NCBI RefSeq assembly: GCF_003063505.1
Contig: NZ_NERW01000001.1
Span: 1,170,501-1,234,500, forward strand
Reading direction: 5' to 3'
Length of the DNA stretch: 64,000 nt
Source of the DNA: Limnohabitans sp. T6-20
Lineage (GTDB): Bacteria > Pseudomonadota > Gammaproteobacteria > Burkholderiales > Burkholderiaceae_C
Position numbers and translations under genes: made by a program. Shown in pieces: positions 19,032 through 29,166 of this stretch (the first letter of the stretch is position 1; each line of letters starts with the position of its first letter). A model generated the notes under the pieces. It was not told the DNA's origin and did not search any database. It worked only from the letters and a program-made list of their open reading frames with translations.

Positions 19032-19487
19032 TCACAGGTAAGGGTTCTTCAACCCCAACCCCGCCAAGATCGCAACTTCGTAGGCCTCCATCTCCTCAGC
19101 ATCGGCCGTGCTGGTCTCGTGGTCCCAGCCCTGCGCGTGAAGGGTGCCGTGCACCAACAAATGCGCGTAATGCGCGGCCAAAGTCTTGCCTTGTTCTTTG
19201 GCTTCGCGGGCCACCACCGGAGCACACAGCACCAGATCGGCCATCACCACCGGCTCTTGCGCATAGTCAAAGGTCAGCACGTTGGTGGCGTAATCCTTCT
19301 TGCGGTAACTTTTGTTGAGCTCACGCCCCTCGTCCTCACCGACGATGCGGACGGTGATTTCTGCATCGTCCACCAAAGCGTGGCGAATCGCGCGCGTCAC
19401 CGCATGGCGGGGCAGGGCGGCGCGGTGTCGTGCGGCGTAAGGGATGTCGCCAAATTGCAGGGACAGTTGGAGTTGTTTCAAGGCCAT
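19032..19487 (-). CDS. ybeY: Endoribonuclease / rRNA maturation factor YbeY
   Basis: A 151-residue zinc protein needed for 16S rRNA 3'-end maturation and ribosome quality control. The UPF0054 signature HLLVHGTLHAQGWDHE, with three metal-binding histidines, lies near residue 108, and NKSYRKKDYATNVLTF near 59. It follows phoH by 21 bases in the usual phoH-ybeY order. Its stop is only 14 bases from the distal arm of the long hairpin block. Confidence 0.95.
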   Translation of the reverse strand: MALKQLQLSLQFGDIPYAARHRAALPRHAVTRAIRHALVDDAEITVRIVGEDEGRELNKSYRKKDYATNVLTFDYAQEPVVMADLVLCAPVVAREAKEQGKTLAAHYAHLLVHGTLHAQGWDHETSTADAEEMEAYEVAILAGLGLKNPYL

Positions 19488-19508
19488 GGGGCGTTCTTCA
19501 ATCAGGGT

Positions 19509-20489
19509 TCAATCGTCGGTCGGCAAGGGCTTGCGGCGGGTGGTGATGCCCGCGCGCAGCGCGGCACTGCCTTGTGCGTCGTAGGCGTCCACAATGCGAG
19601 CCACCAGCGGGTGGCGCACCACGTCGGCACTCGAAAAGCGCGTGAAGGCAATGCCCTTGACGCGCTTCAACACCCGCTCGGCGTCGATCAGACCGCTCAG
19701 TTGCCCCTTGGGCAAGTCAATCTGGCTCACATCGCCTGTGACCACTGCTTTGGCGCCAAAGCCAATGCGGGTCAGGAACATCTTCATTTGTTCGGTGCTG
19801 GTGTTTTGTGCTTCGTCCAGAATCACAAAGGCGTTGTTCAGGGTGCGTCCGCGCATGAAAGCCAGCGGCGCGATCTCGATGGCGTTGCGCTCAAAGGCTT
19901 TTTGCACCTTGTCGTAGCCCATCAGGTCGTAAAGTGCGTCGTAGAGTGGGCGCAGATACGGGTCGACTTTTTGTGACAGGTCGCCGGGCAAAAAGCCCAG
20001 CCGCTCACCGGCTTCCACGGCCGGTCGCGTCAGCACAATGCGCTGCACGCTGGCGCGCTCCAGCGCGTCCACCGCGCAGGCCACAGCCAGATAGGTCTTG
20101 CCTGTGCCCGCCGGGCCAATGCCAAAGGTGATGTCGTGGCTGGCAATGCTCTCCAGATAGGCCGCTTGCACGGGGGTGCGGGCCTTCAGGTCGGTGCGGC
20201 GGGTTTGCAGGGCGGGCAAGTCTGCCTCTTCGCCTCCGCTGTCGCCCACCAGCATGAGCTGCACCATGTCGGTCGCGATCGGGCGGTCGGCCCGCTCGTA
20301 AATCGCTTGCAAAATTTCCATGGCCCGCATGGCCACGGCCTTGGGGCCGTCCACCTTGAACTGTTCGTGGCGGTGTGCAATGCTCACTTGCAAGCCCGCC
20401 TCGATGGTGCGCAGGTGCGCGTCCATGGGCCCGCACAGGTGGGACAAGCGGGTATTGTTGTGCGGGATGAAGGTGTGTCTGACGATCAA
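19509..20489 (-). CDS. PhoH family ATPase
   Basis: A PhoH/YbeZ protein with a P-loop GPAGTGKTYLA and a Walker B-like VILDEAQN segment followed by STEQMKMFLTRIG. The family is cytosolic, binds ATP and is functionally tied to YbeY in RNA metabolism. I place the start at TTG 20489 (MIVRHTFIPHNN), which matches the usual beginning of betaproteobacterial PhoH proteins. The frame stays open to 20618, but the added residues look like translated leader. This gives 326 residues. The start is the least certain part. Confidence 0.88.
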   Translation of the reverse strand: MIVRHTFIPHNNTRLSHLCGPMDAHLRTIEAGLQVSIAHRHEQFKVDGPKAVAMRAMEILQAIYERADRPIATDMVQLMLVGDSGGEEADLPALQTRRTDLKARTPVQAAYLESIASHDITFGIGPAGTGKTYLAVACAVDALERASVQRIVLTRPAVEAGERLGFLPGDLSQKVDPYLRPLYDALYDLMGYDKVQKAFERNAIEIAPLAFMRGRTLNNAFVILDEAQNTSTEQMKMFLTRIGFGAKAVVTGDVSQIDLPKGQLSGLIDAERVLKRVKGIAFTRFSSADVVRHPLVARIVDAYDAQGSAALRAGITTRRKPLPTDD

Positions 20490-20583
20490 GGGGATAATCC
20501 TGTCCGTGGGTGGTTTCGCTGGGTGATTTGCAAGCCAAGGAGCCCCGATTCTCCTCCATATCCATGCAAACCAAAGGCCCTCC

Positions 20584-21159
20584 ATGATTGGCAAACTCAC
20601 CGGCATCCTGAGCGACAAAAACCCACCCGAGGTGATCGTGGACTGCCATGGCGTGGGCTACGAGGTCAATGTGCCGATGAGCACTTTTTACAATCTCCCC
20701 GCCACCGGCGAAAAAGTCAGTCTGGTCACGCACTTTGTGGTGCGCGAGGACGCGCAAATCCTCTACGGCTTTGCCACCCTGGCCGAGCGTGAAGCCTTTC
20801 GCCAGCTCATCAAAATTTCCGGCGTTGGCCCCCGCACTGCTTTAAGCGTGCTGTCGGGCATGAGCGTGTCCGATCTGGCGCAGGCCATCACCACGCAAGA
20901 GGTGGGCCGTCTGGTCAAGGTGCCGGGCATCGGCAAAAAGACCGCCGAGCGTTTGCTGCTCGAACTCAAGGGCAAGCTGGGCGGTGACCTGGGCGGCTTG
21001 TTTGCCGTGAACAACAGCGACGCGCAAAGCGACATCCAGCAAGCCTTGCTTGCGCTGGGTTACAGCGACAAGGAAGCTGCCGCCGCGCTCAAGAGCTTGC
21101 CTGCTGATGTGGGCGTGAGCGAGGGCATCAAGCTGGCGCTCAAAGCCTTGAACAAATGA
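20584..21159 (+). CDS. ruvA: Holliday junction helicase subunit RuvA
   Basis: A 191-residue junction-binding subunit. Domain I starts MIGKLTGIL and contains the [10 protein letters not shown] turn. Two helix-hairpin-helix motifs follow ([32 protein letters not shown]), and the flexible C-terminal domain III (about 140-191) contacts RuvB. It is divergent from phoH, and ruvB starts 14 bases downstream. ruvC is not adjacent in this window. Confidence 0.97.
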   Translation: MIGKLTGILSDKNPPEVIVDCHGVGYEVNVPMSTFYNLPATGEKVSLVTHFVVREDAQILYGFATLAEREAFRQLIKISGVGPRTALSVLSGMSVSDLAQAITTQEVGRLVKVPGIGKKTAERLLLELKGKLGGDLGGLFAVNNSDAQSDIQQALLALGYSDKEAAAALKSLPADVGVSEGIKLALKALNK

Positions 21160-21173
21160 AGACGAACTGAGCC

Positions 21174-22226
<1,053 letters not shown>

Positions 22227-22229
22227 ATA

Positions 22230-23792
22230 ATGCGAATTCTTTTTATTTATTTGGTAATTAGTTTACTGCCGATTAGCGCGGTGGCGCAGTTGCAAATGCC
22301 TGCTTGCCAGACAGGTTCAGTATTTCATAATTGTTTTGGTGTTATCTTGAGCAATAAGGATACCAAGTACGTAGGGGAGTTCAAGGATGGCAATTTTCAC
22401 GGCCAAGGAATTTACACCTATGCCGACGGCACCAAGTACGTAGGGGAGTTCAAGGATGGCAATTTTCACGGCCAAGGAACTTACACCTATGCCAATGGCA
22501 ACAAGTACGTAGGAGAGTTCAAGGACGGTAATTTTCACGGCCAAGGAACATTCACCTTATTCAACGGCAACAAGTATGTAGGCGAGTTCAGAGATGATCG
22601 TTTTCACGGCCAAGGAACTTACACCTATGCCAATGGCAACAAGTACGTAGGAGAGTTCAAGGATGGTAACCCTACTCAAGGAATATTGACGTTAAGCAAC
22701 GGCAGCGAGTACGTAGGAGAGTTCAAGGATAACCAGCCTCACGGGCCAGGCACAAAGATCTATGCCAATGGCAGCAAGTACGTGGGAGCGTTCAAGGACG
22801 GCAAGCAGAACGGTCGAGGTACACATACTTGGAAAAACGGCGACAAGTATGTGGGGGAGTTCAAGGACGACGAGCTTAACGGCCAAGGAACTTACTTCTT
22901 CACTAATGGCGACAAGGATGAGGGAGAGTTCAAAAGCGGCAAGCTTAACGGGCGAGGTGCAAAGATCTATGCCAATGGCAGCAAGTTCGTTGGGGAGTTC
23001 AAGGACGACAAGCAGAACGGCCAGGGGATTAAGTACGACTCAAGCGGCGCGGTGGAATTGCAGGGTCATTGGGAAAACGGAAACTTTGTGCAAGCCGAGC
23101 GCAGAGTTGCACTGGTTTTAGGCAATGCTGATTACAAAAACGCCCCACTTGCTAACCCCATTAATGATGCTGTCGACATCTCGGCGACCTTAAAGGGTCT
23201 GGGTTTTCAGGTGACCACCGTGCAAAATGCGAACCTCCGAAAAATGCGCGAGGCCACTCGGGGTTTTGAAAGTTCCGTTGCTTCTGCTGATGTTGCGCTA
23301 ATTTTTTACGCGGGTCATGCTGTAGAAGCTAAAGGCAAAAACTTTGTGATTCCGGTTGACGCTGATGTAGCGCGTGAATATGAACTCGAAGACCAAGCAT
23401 ACGACGCGCAACAGTGGTTGGCTATGCTTGGAGACACCAAGGGAAGAAATACGCAGCGTGTCAATATCGTTATTTTGGACGCTTGCCGTGACAATCCAGT
23501 ATCGCGCCAATGGCGAAGTTCCATCAGTGGCTTGGGGCGAATGGACGCACCCAGTGGTACATTGCTGGTGTATTCCACTTCGCCTGGCAAGGTGGCATCA
23601 GATGGCCCCAAAGGTCAGCGAAACAGCCCGTTCACCAAAAGTCTTTTGCGATCAATACAAACACCCAATTTACCTGTGGAGCAGGTGCTGAAAGATGTAC
23701 GTCGCAAGGTGATGGCAGAAACTAAAGGCGAACAAATTCCTTGGGAGAACTCCAGTCTGATTGGGGATTTTGTATTCAAACGTCAACCTTGA
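22230..23792 (+). CDS. Secreted MORN-repeat / caspase-like (peptidase C14) protein
   Basis: A 520-residue protein with three parts. A signal peptide ends near ISAVAQ (residue 20). Ten tandem MORN repeats of 22-23 residues (about 46-274, consensus KYVGEFKDGxxxGQGTYTYANG) follow. The C-terminal caspase-like domain (about 291-520) begins RRVALVLGNADYKN. The catalytic dyad is visible: His363 in FYAGHA and Cys419 in LDACRDNP. The family cuts after basic residues when active; the substrate here is unknown. It begins three bases after the ruvB stop but is visibly more AT-rich, suggesting acquired DNA. Export to the periplasm is inferred from the leader. Confidence 0.88.
   Translation: MRILFIYLVISLLPISAVAQLQMPACQTGSVFHNCFGVILSNKDTKYVGEFKDGNFHGQGIYTYADGTKYVGEFKDGNFHGQGTYTYANGNKYVGEFKDGNFHGQGTFTLFNGNKYVGEFRDDRFHGQGTYTYANGNKYVGEFKDGNPTQGILTLSNGSEYVGEFKDNQPHGPGTKIYANGSKYVGAFKDGKQNGRGTHTWKNGDKYVGEFKDDELNGQGTYFFTNGDKDEGEFKSGKLNGRGAKIYANGSKFVGEFKDDKQNGQGIKYDSSGAVELQGHWENGNFVQAERRVALVLGNADYKNAPLANPINDAVDISATLKGLGFQVTTVQNANLRKMREATRGFESSVASADVALIFYAGHAVEAKGKNFVIPVDADVAREYELEDQAYDAQQWLAMLGDTKGRNTQRVNIVILDACRDNPVSRQWRSSISGLGRMDAPSGTLLVYSTSPGKVASDGPKGQRNSPFTKSLLRSIQTPNLPVEQVLKDVRRKVMAETKGEQIPWENSSLIGDFVFKRQP
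22365..23050 (+). repeat. 69-bp tandem repeats encoding MORN units
   Basis: Ten consecutive units of about 69 bp (one of 66 bp) begin AAGTACGTAGGNGAGTTCAAGG. The first four are nearly identical in DNA sequence, showing recent duplication or gene conversion. Later units diverge. Repeat number may vary between strains. Confidence 0.85.
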
Positions 23793-24135
23793 ATTCTAAT
23801 GATTTCGACGGCTAGCCATTACTATGTCGGGCAAAACGAATGTTTTTCGAGGATGGTTGGTCAGAGCCAGCTAAATTGAAAGCATGCGCAAGAAAATCAA
23901 AAACAATCTGAAATCGATTGAAACGATTTACTCCAACAATCTCGACAAGCAAATCCAAAATGGGGAGCATTACTGCCTGCGCAATACGGACTTGCCCATA
24001 ATCTATGGTTGCAAGAGTTTTGCAGGGGCGACTAAGACAGTCTCTTTTTGATAGTTGAGAGATCAAGCCTCCGCTCGCGAATGCGAAGTTCCCCGAAATG
24101 ACTGATTCGATTTGAAGGCATGAGCGCTTACAAAT
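23793..24135. other. Gene-poor AT-rich gap between convergent genes
   Basis: No recognised gene lies here. A plus-strand frame at 23884-24051 could encode a 55-residue basic peptide (MRKKIKNNLKSIETIYSNN...), with no clear ribosome-binding site and no family I know. An 84-codon frame on the minus strand overlaps it. The base composition resembles the preceding MORN-caspase gene, not the flanking chromosome. A stretch CTCCGCTCGCGAATG near 24069 may be a decayed end of the dispersed palindromic repeat. No clear terminator is visible. Confidence 0.5.
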
Positions 24136-24780
24136 TCAGGTAGTCGTTTCATCCTTGCCCAGTGCGTCCAAGTGCGAGGTATCGCCCCAGCCCACCAAGG
24201 ACAGCCCTTGTGGCGTCCACAGCAGGCGGTTGACGGCTGTGTTGGTCAGTTGCCAAGTGCGTGGGGCTTGCAGGTCGAGCCGGGTGGCGGCGCGGTACAG
24301 GATGTCCAAAACACCACCGTGAGCGACCAGCACGATTTGCTGCCCGGTGTGTTGCGCAGCCAGTTCATCGACGGTCTTCAGGATGCGTTCGCGCAGCGCC
24401 ACCAAAGATTCACCACCGCCAGGAGGTGTCCAATCCGGGACCCGTTTGCGCCATTGAAAGGCATGGTCCGGCAGCTCGGCCTCGATCTCGGCAAAGGTCC
24501 GGCCTTGAAACTCGCCAAAGTGCCGCTCGCGCAGACCGCTGTGCGCCGTCACTTGTTGCCCCATGGCCTTTGCAATGGCGCCGGCCGTGGTGTGTGCCCG
24601 AGACAGGTCGCTGGCATAAATCGCATTCACTGCGTCACGCTGGGCCAAGGCCTGTGCCAGATGGTCTGCCTGACGCAATCCGGCGTCGTTGAGTGGAATG
24701 TCCAGATGCCCCTGAATGCGGGTGGCCACATTCCAGGCGGTTTCTCCGTGGCGAATGGCCAGAATGCGAGTGGCGTCCAT
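24136..24780 (-). CDS. Histidine phosphatase family protein (GpmB/CobC-like)
   Basis: A 214-residue cytosolic protein. The phosphohistidine motif LAIRHGETAWN is at residue 7, the second catalytic part SDLSRAHTTA near 57 and VLVAHGGVLDILYR near 149. This group includes broad phosphatases, alpha-ribazole phosphatase and cofactor-dependent mutase-like proteins; the substrate is not deducible. It ends a six-gene leftward series that starts with the pteridine-reductase-like gene, though its link to folate is only positional. Confidence 0.88.
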   Translation of the reverse strand: MDATRILAIRHGETAWNVATRIQGHLDIPLNDAGLRQADHLAQALAQRDAVNAIYASDLSRAHTTAGAIAKAMGQQVTAHSGLRERHFGEFQGRTFAEIEAELPDHAFQWRKRVPDWTPPGGGESLVALRERILKTVDELAAQHTGQQIVLVAHGGVLDILYRAATRLDLQAPRTWQLTNTAVNRLLWTPQGLSLVGWGDTSHLDALGKDETTT

Positions 24781-24792
24781 GAAATCCTTGGT

Positions 24793-25413
24793 TCAGCGCG
24801 GCAGCTCAATGTTCACCCGGCGCAGGCCTGTGGGTGGGTTGGGAAAGTTGGCCAGTGCGGCCTGAAACAGCGTGGCAAAAATGGTAGTGTTGTCTCGCCA
24901 AGGGCCATCGTGCACAGCGCGGGTTTCGTAGACCACTTGGCCTGTTTTCAGGTCCCGCATGATCAGGCTCACCTCCCGGTGGTAATGCGTGGGCGGGGGG
25001 AAGCGCATGCCCATGCCCAAGCCGATATGCGGTCCCAAGCCATTGCCCATGTAGACGTTGCCGTAGGGCGTCCAGCCCGGTGGCAGTGGGCGACCCCATG
25101 GGTCTGCCAGATACTGGGTGCCAGCAAAACCGACCAACACGCTCAGTTGCGCGCCAGCGTCGTCGCGCACCAAGCCCACGGCGCTCATGGCGGCTTGGGC
25201 TTGTTGTTTGGCCAGCCCGGCTTCGGGGTTGTTGACTTGGGACGGCAGGCGCTCAAAGCGGTATTTCGCACCCTGCAGGCTCATGCCGGGCGGCACGGCT
25301 GCCACCGACACCACGTCGCTGTCAATGATGCGCATCGAGGCGCAACCGGTCAGCCCACTCAGTGCCAACGCACCCAGCAAACATGCCCAACGCCGCATCG
25401 ATTTTGTCGTCAT
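24793..25413 (-). CDS. DUF4136 family lipoprotein
   Basis: A 206-residue lipoprotein with signal peptide and lipobox LTGCAS near residue 23. The body has the DUF4136-like pattern YRFERLPSQ, GAQLSVLVGFAG and a proline/glycine-rich centre (DPWGRPLPPGWTPYGN) before VSLIMRDLKTGQVVYETRAVH. The function is unknown; such proteins sit in the envelope. ATG 25413 is chosen from the GGGAGG ribosome-binding site. It lies 20 bases after ttcA. Confidence 0.8.
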   Translation of the reverse strand: MTTKSMRRWACLLGALALSGLTGCASMRIIDSDVVSVAAVPPGMSLQGAKYRFERLPSQVNNPEAGLAKQQAQAAMSAVGLVRDDAGAQLSVLVGFAGTQYLADPWGRPLPPGWTPYGNVYMGNGLGPHIGLGMGMRFPPPTHYHREVSLIMRDLKTGQVVYETRAVHDGPWRDNTTIFATLFQAALANFPNPPTGLRRVNIELPR

Positions 25414-25433
25414 CACACACCTCCCTAGAGGGG

Positions 25434-26372
25434 TTACATCGAGATCACTTGAATGCCGGGCAAGCCGGGTTCGGAAAACGTCTCTTCGTCAAAAGCCTTG
25501 TCGCCATCGTCCGACTCGATGCCGGTGATCTTGAGGTCTTTGAAACCGTGCAACTTGGCGTCCATCAAATGCGAGGGCACCACATTTTGCAAGGCCGCAA
25601 ACATGTTTTCAATGCGGCCGGGGTGCTTCTTTTGCCACTCGCGCAGCATGTTGCCCACTTGCAGGCGTTGCAGGTTTTCCTGGCTGCCACACAGTGTGCA
25701 CGGGATGATGGGGAACTGTCGGTGCTCTGCCCAACGGATCAGATCGGACTCGGCCACATAGGCCAGCGGGCGGATCACCATGAACTCGCCGTTGTCGCTG
25801 ACCAGCTTGGGGGGCATGCCCTTGAGCTTGCCGCCAAAGAACATGTTCAAAAAGAAGGTTTGCAACATGTCGTCGCGGTGGTGACCGAGCGCCAACTTGT
25901 TGCATTTGAGCTCACGCGCCACGCGGTACAAAATGCCCCGGCGCAGGCGCGAGCACAGGCTGCACATGGTCTTGCCTTCGGGGATCTTGTCTTTCACGAT
26001 CGAATACGTGTCTTGGGTTTCGATGTGGTACTCCACCCCCAGCTCTTTCAGGTAAGCGGGCAGGATGTGGTCCGGAAAGCCCGGCTGCTTTTGGTCCAGG
26101 TTGACCGCGACCAGCTCGAAGTCGACCGGGGCGCGGGCCTTCATCTTGAGCAGGATGTCGAGCATGCCGTAGCTGTCTTTGCCGCCGGACATGCAGACCA
26201 TGATGCGGTCGCCCGCTTCGATCAGGTTGAAGTCGCTGATGGCCTGGCCCATTTGGCGGCACAGACGTTTTTCGAGCTTGTGGGTTTCGCGCTCGATCTT
26301 GACGGCCTTGGCCGCCGCTGCGCTGGCTTCGGCTTCGGCATCCACCCAAGTGTTTTCAGTTGTTGTGTTCAT
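25434..26372 (-). CDS. ttcA: tRNA 2-thiocytidine biosynthesis protein TtcA
   Basis: Thiolates cytidine 32 of certain tRNAs with an Fe-S cluster and ATP. The PP-loop motif [10 protein letters not shown] is near residue 64, and the two CxxC pairs are CSLC (about 138) and CTLC (about 228), the standard TtcA arrangement. I use ATG 26372; two GTG codons lie just upstream in frame. It follows the first folB gene by two bases, so it is read from the folate-linked operon. Confidence 0.95.
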   Translation of the reverse strand: MNTTTENTWVDAEAEASAAAAKAVKIERETHKLEKRLCRQMGQAISDFNLIEAGDRIMVCMSGGKDSYGMLDILLKMKARAPVDFELVAVNLDQKQPGFPDHILPAYLKELGVEYHIETQDTYSIVKDKIPEGKTMCSLCSRLRRGILYRVARELKCNKLALGHHRDDMLQTFFLNMFFGGKLKGMPPKLVSDNGEFMVIRPLAYVAESDLIRWAEHRQFPIIPCTLCGSQENLQRLQVGNMLREWQKKHPGRIENMFAALQNVVPSHLMDAKLHGFKDLKITGIESDDGDKAFDEETFSEPGLPGIQVISM

Positions 26373-26374
26373 GT

Positions 26375-26746
26375 TCACCACTGTCCGGTTTCCATGCGAA
26401 TGGCCACTTCGCAGTCTTCAAAAATTTCAAGTTTGGCAATCTTGACGCGCACGCCCAGCACGCCGGGCAACTGCATCAGGCGGTTCGAGAGTTTGCCGAT
26501 CAGCGTTTCCAACAGGTTGATGTGCTCGGCCGTGCATTCGTCGATGATGATTTTGCGCACCTTGCGGTAGTCCAGCACATGGTTGATGTCGTCGTCGCTG
26601 GGCAGCAGGGGCTGTGTGCCCAGGTTCAGTTCGGCATCGACCTGGATCGGTTGCGGGTCGGTTTTTTCGTGTTCGAGGATGCCCAGGTTGGCGTCAAAGC
26701 GCAAACCGGTCAGCTCCAGGGTTTGGTGTCCTGCGGGTGTTTTCAT
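26375..26746 (-). CDS. Dihydroneopterin aldolase family protein (copy 1)
   Basis: A 123-residue FolB-fold protein. Features are [19 protein letters not shown] at the N-terminus, [13 protein letters not shown], the catalytic-type Glu in [16 protein letters not shown] and [21 protein letters not shown]. FolB converts dihydroneopterin in folate synthesis; related FolX acts on the triphosphate. Its start overlaps the stop of a second, divergent paralogue (ATGA). Which copy does which reaction is not clear from sequence. Confidence 0.82.
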   Translation of the reverse strand: MKTPAGHQTLELTGLRFDANLGILEHEKTDPQPIQVDAELNLGTQPLLPSDDDINHVLDYRKVRKIIIDECTAEHINLLETLIGKLSNRLMQLPGVLGVRVKIAKLEIFEDCEVAIRMETGQW

Positions 26747-27138
26747 GGCGCGGGTTTGATTTGGAAAATTTCAACCCCGACGGCTTCGCAGTCCGGGTAC
26801 ACATCGGGTTTGCAGCTCGACAGGCGCACCGCCTGCACCTGCGGGTGCGCGATCAGCTCGCGCATCAGGTCGTCGCACAAGGTCTCTTGCAGCACGATGT
26901 GGCCCTGGGCCACGCGCCTGGCGATCACCTCGCGGATGAAGTCGTAGTCCACCACTTCGGCCAGATCGTCTTGCGTGGGGGTGGACGCGCTGTAAGGCAC
27001 GAACAACTCGACGTTGAAGACGATGCGTTGGGGGCCGAGTTTTTCAAAGTCGTGCGCGCCGATGCGCACGTCCACCGTGTGGTTGCGCAAAAACAGGCGG
27101 CGGCAGGTCAGGGCCAGTTGGCTGAGAACATCGCTCAT
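26743..27138 (-). CDS. Dihydroneopterin aldolase family protein (copy 2)
   Basis: A 131-residue paralogue of the next gene. It has LFLRNHTVDVRIGAHDFEKLGPQRIVFNVEL, VVDYDFIREVIARR, a Glu in HIVLQETLCDDLMREL at the catalytic position and a C-terminal VEIFQIKP. ATG 27138 overlaps the stop of the pteridine-reductase-like gene (ATGA). Two FolB-fold genes in tandem suggest split roles, for example aldolase and epimerase (FolX-like), but sequence alone does not assign them. Confidence 0.8.
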   Translation of the reverse strand: MSDVLSQLALTCRRLFLRNHTVDVRIGAHDFEKLGPQRIVFNVELFVPYSASTPTQDDLAEVVDYDFIREVIARRVAQGHIVLQETLCDDLMRELIAHPQVQAVRLSSCKPDVYPDCEAVGVEIFQIKPAP

Positions 27139-27908
27139 GAGTTTGCTTTCGTGTCTGCCAAAAACATCACATCCCGCTCCAGCGGCACCAGATGCTGGCC
27201 GTTGTCCACACACACGGTGGTGCCGGTGATGCAGGGGTTTTGCGCCAGAAACAGGCAGGTAGCCGCCACCTGCGCCGGGTCGATCGGCTCGCGCATCAGG
27301 TTCACGCGGCTGGCGCGGTCAAAGTTGTCCTGCGTCTGCGGGCCGCTCAAAAACATCAGGCCCGGCGCCACGCCGCACACCCGCAAAGGGGCCAGGGCTT
27401 GCGCCTGCAGGGCCACCGAGCGCTCCAGCGCCAGTTTGGACACTGTGTACGAAAAATAGTCCGGGTTCAGGTTGAACACCTTCTGGTCCAGGATGTGGAT
27501 CACGCTGCGCTGGCCGGGCTTGGCCTGGGGTGCGTTTTGCCGGGCCATGTGCGAGGCCAAGGTCAGCGGGGCGATCAGGTTCACCTCCAGTTGCTGGCGG
27601 GCGCCGGGCAAGTCCATCTCGGTGCCGGTGTCGGGCTCGAACAGCGAGGCGTTGTTGACCAGACAATCGAGCGGGCCATGGCTTTGGGTGATCGCAGCCA
27701 GCATGCGTTCAACGTCTGAGCTTTGGCCCAAGTCGGCATGGACCAGCTCGACCTCAGCGCCTGTGTTGCGCAGCTCGGTTTGCAGGGCTTGCGCCGCTGA
27801 TTCAGAGCGTTGGTAATGGCACCACACGCGCCAGCCCGCCGCCGCGAATTGGCGAACGATCTCTGCGCCCAGGCGGTGAGCGCCTCCGGTGACCAGAACT
27901 TGTTTCAT
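27135..27908 (-). CDS. SDR oxidoreductase, FolM/pteridine reductase-like
   Basis: A 257-residue short-chain dehydrogenase. The cofactor motif TGGAHRLGAEI is at residue 7, CLVNNASLF near 83, and YSYTVSKLALE-like FSYTVSKLALERS holds the catalytic Tyr and Lys (about 152-156). CHYQRS near residue 30 fits NADPH preference. FolM-type enzymes reduce dihydromonapterin or dihydrofolate. Coupling to two folB-like genes supports a pterin substrate. It is the first gene of the leftward operon. Confidence 0.83.
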   Translation of the reverse strand: MKQVLVTGGAHRLGAEIVRQFAAAGWRVWCHYQRSESAAQALQTELRNTGAEVELVHADLGQSSDVERMLAAITQSHGPLDCLVNNASLFEPDTGTEMDLPGARQQLEVNLIAPLTLASHMARQNAPQAKPGQRSVIHILDQKVFNLNPDYFSYTVSKLALERSVALQAQALAPLRVCGVAPGLMFLSGPQTQDNFDRASRVNLMREPIDPAQVAATCLFLAQNPCITGTTVCVDNGQHLVPLERDVMFLADTKANS

Positions 27909-28037
27909 GAAAGAGGGGCGCAGATGGACTGCGCAGGCACATCAAAGGGTGACAAAGGGCTGAATTATCGGGCAAGCCATGGATTTGGAGCCCGGTGCCC
28001 CGGCAAACCCCTGAACACCTTCGGCGACAATCGCCGC

Positions 28038-29141
28038 GTGACCACGCCGAATCTCATCCCCCCTTCCGAATTGACCCAACGCATCCATCAGGCCATTGCG
28101 CAGGCCGGTGGCTGGCTACCGTTTGACCGTTTCATGGCCATGGCTCTGTACGAGCTGGGCTTGGGTTACTACACCAACGCTCTGCAAAAGTTCGGGGCCA
28201 TGCCTTCTTCGGGCAGCGATTTTGTGACCGCGCCGGGCATGTCCCCGCTGTTTGGCCAAACCCTGGCCGTGCAGGTGCAAGAGGCGCTGCAGGCCACCGG
28301 CACCCAAGAGGTGTGGGAGTTCGGTGCCGGAACCGGGGCCCTGGCCTTGCAGCTGCTGGACAGCCTGGGCGATGCGGTGAACCGTTACACGATCATCGAT
28401 TTGTCGGGCACCTTGCGCGCCCGGCAGGCCGACACCTTGCTGAAATACGCGGGCAAAGTGCGCTGGCTCGACGCCTGGCCCGACGCCATCGAGGGCGTTG
28501 TGGTGGGCAACGAGGTGCTGGACGCCATGCCGGTGCAACTCTTACAGCGCACGCAAGGCGTCTGGCACGAGCGCGGGGTGGTCAGTGATGCGGATGGCTT
28601 TGCCTGGCAAGACCGCCTGACCGAGCTGCGACCACCGGTGGACATCGAAGGCGAGCAGGACTATTTGACCGAAATCCACCCCCAAGCCGAGGCTTTTGTG
28701 GCCAGCCTGGCTGAACGCTTGCTGGCAGGCCAGGGCGGAGCGGCGTTTTTTCTGGACTATGGCTTTCCCGAGGGCGAATACTTTCACCCCCAGCGCCACA
28801 TGGGCACCGTCATGTGCCACCAGCTGCACCAGGCCGACGACAACCCGCTGGTGGCCGTGGGCCAAAAAGACATCACGGCCCACGTCAATTTCACGGGGGT
28901 GGCGCTGGCCGCGCAAAACGCCGGACTCGAGGTGCTGGGTTACACCAGCCAAGCCTGGTTCTTGCTCAACTTGGGTCTGGCCGAGCGCATGGCCCAGGCC
29001 AGTCTGGCCGAACGCAGCCAAGCGCAGCGCCTGGTCAATGAGCATGAAATGGGCGAATTGTTCAAAGTGGTCGGGTTCGCCACATCGCCTGATTGGGCGG
29101 CGCAGGGCTTTGCCCGGGGCGACCGATCACACCGCCTGTGA
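28038..29141 (+). CDS. MidA/NDUFAF7 family SAM-dependent methyltransferase
   Basis: About 367 residues from GTG 28038. It contains the N-terminal family motif GWLPFDRFMAMALYELGLGYY, SDFVTAPGMSPLFGQ, the SAM-binding EFGAGTGALALQLL, VVGNEVLDAMPV and FFLDYGFPEGEYFHPQRHMGT. The mitochondrial relative methylates an arginine of complex I during assembly; the role of bacterial members is less clear. The frame is open back to 27810, but family similarity begins near residue 10 of this call. It is divergent from the FolM-like gene. Confidence 0.86.
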   Translation: MTTPNLIPPSELTQRIHQAIAQAGGWLPFDRFMAMALYELGLGYYTNALQKFGAMPSSGSDFVTAPGMSPLFGQTLAVQVQEALQATGTQEVWEFGAGTGALALQLLDSLGDAVNRYTIIDLSGTLRARQADTLLKYAGKVRWLDAWPDAIEGVVVGNEVLDAMPVQLLQRTQGVWHERGVVSDADGFAWQDRLTELRPPVDIEGEQDYLTEIHPQAEAFVASLAERLLAGQGGAAFFLDYGFPEGEYFHPQRHMGTVMCHQLHQADDNPLVAVGQKDITAHVNFTGVALAAQNAGLEVLGYTSQAWFLLNLGLAERMAQASLAERSQAQRLVNEHEMGELFKVVGFATSPDWAAQGFARGDRSHRL

Positions 29142-29166
29142 GCGGTGCACCAACCAAAGGCAAACC

